Part shown: piece by piece, positions 6,300 to 6,923 of the stretch
How the letters are laid out: each line of letters opens with the position of its first letter
Position numbering within the stretch: the stretch's first letter is position 1
Assembly: GCA_029250425.1 (NCBI GenBank)
Contig: JAQXFF010000102.1
Location: 1 to 6,923 of the forward strand
Reading direction: 5' to 3'
From: Candidatus Thalassarchaeaceae archaeon
GTDB taxonomy: Archaea > Thermoplasmatota > Poseidoniia > Poseidoniales > Thalassarchaeaceae
Length of the DNA stretch: 6,923 bases
The notes under the pieces: model-generated
What the model was told of the DNA's origin: nothing
Databases searched by the model: none
The model's input: only the letters and a program-made list of their open reading frames with translations
Made by a program: the position numbers and the translations under genes

Positions 6300-6923
6300 G
6301 TGAAGCAAATTGTACCTATTGTTCTCACGGCGCTAATGCTGACCAGCCTGTTTGCTGGAATCGATTACGCTGATGAGCTGAAAGATACGAACGAAATGGA
6401 AACGGGTGGCCGTGCAGCATACGAATTGAATCTGCACGACGTCTTGCAACCACGAGAAACATTCGTGGATCAAGCCGGTAACACTCGGAATGGACTTGAC
6501 GTTGGTGACACCGTCTATTTCCGGCCGATCATCATCAATGATGGTGACAACGCACACAACGAATTCAACGTACGTGTGACCGTTACACCGGCCGGCGAAG
6601 GTCAAACTGCCGTGATCGATAACCTCGATGACGTCGTTTGCTCCGGTAACACCACCGTAACTGGTTGCAGCTACAATACGCTGGCAGCCGGTGACTTCTT
6701 GGGTGGCGGAAATTACCATATCCAAGCTGAAAGTGGTGGCGACCTAGCATGGACTCCATCCGTTCCTGGCGATTATACTGTAACGATTTCAATCGATGTC
6801 GACAGTTCGATGGATACAGATCTAACCAACAATGACATGACTTACCAAGTCACTGTTCAGCACTACCGCGACATCATTGTCGACCTATGTTGGACAGATG
6901 GCCCTGGTGGCGATTGTCTTTCA
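6300..6923 (+). CDS. Secreted CARDB-like surface protein, 3' end beyond the window
   Basis: The frame is open from the GTG at 6300 to the last base (208 codons, no stop), so the C-terminus is missing. Residues 1-20 form a Sec-type signal peptide: a Lys at position 2, then a hydrophobic core ending near SLFAG. There is no lipobox cysteine. Residues about 64-187 look like a CARDB or related immunoglobulin-like beta-sandwich. The landmarks are LDVGDTVYFRPIIINDGDNA (66-85), VPGDYTVTISIDVD (155-168) and LTNNDMTYQVTV (175-186). Two CX8C pairs (Cys114/Cys123 and Cys197/Cys206) are plausible disulfides, the second near the start of what may be the next domain. Composition is acidic and Asn/Thr-rich, as in archaeal surface proteins. 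It has its own TATA box and a strong Shine-Dalgarno site, so it is probably a separately and well expressed gene. It may be an adhesin, S-layer-associated protein or the start of a long repeat protein. A link to the neighbouring transporter is only positional. Confidence 0.85.
   Translation, partial: MKQIVPIVLTALMLTSLFAGIDYADELKDTNEMETGGRAAYELNLHDVLQPRETFVDQAGNTRNGLDVGDTVYFRPIIINDGDNAHNEFNVRVTVTPAGEGQTAVIDNLDDVVCSGNTTVTGCSYNTLAAGDFLGGGNYHIQAESGGDLAWTPSVPGDYTVTISIDVDSSMDTDLTNNDMTYQVTVQHYRDIIVDLCWTDGPGGDCLS

Noticed and set aside
6333..6725. A long open frame on the - strand opposite the secreted-protein gene.
   Set aside because: The + strand frame has a signal peptide, CARDB-like motifs, a Shine-Dalgarno site and a TATA box. 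The - strand frame has no recognisable motif or promoter.

Overview
The window most likely comes from an archaeon, probably a marine planktonic euryarchaeon of the Poseidoniales (Marine Group II) or a relative. The support is archaeal-style TATA boxes placed about 26-27 bp from start codons, two apparently leaderless genes, a TatA protein with an acidic tail, a MoaD/SAMP-like protein, and a very large acidic FtsX/MacB-type permease followed by a secreted CARDB-like protein. The lineage is inferred from style and was not checked against any database.

Layout: (1) At the left edge is the 3' part of, or a complete, tiny zinc-ribbon protein on the + strand. (2) It converges on tatA with only 31 bp between the two stop codons. 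Almost all of that gap is a perfect 10-bp inverted repeat overlapping an 18-bp palindrome. (3) On the - strand are a MoaD/ThiS-fold protein and then tatA, in that transcription order. (4) A 53-bp divergent spacer holds one TATA element almost exactly in its middle, placed correctly for both flanking start codons. (5) On the + strand is an operon of a LolD/MacB-type ABC ATPase and, 11 bp later, a 1538-residue FtsX/MacB-type permease that fills two thirds of the window. (6) A 132-bp spacer carries a clear TATA box and a Shine-Dalgarno site. (7) The last gene encodes a secreted CARDB-like surface protein that runs off the right edge.

How the genes may work together: the ATPase and permease should form one type VII (MacB/LolCDE/FtsEX-like) ABC complex, in which ATP hydrolysis moves large extracellular domains rather than passing a solute through a pore. 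The permease is unusual because its first ectodomain is about 730 residues and contains what looks like a beta-propeller inserted into, or appended to, the MacB core domain. The MoaD-like and TatA proteins form a small divergent unit. Molybdopterin enzymes are classic Tat cargo, so the pairing makes functional sense, although only sulfur-carrier and translocase pieces are visible here. The secreted protein at the right edge has its own promoter and may be a cell-surface component.

No tRNA, rRNA, CRISPR array, insertion sequence or integrase was seen. No stretch over 300 bp lacks a gene.
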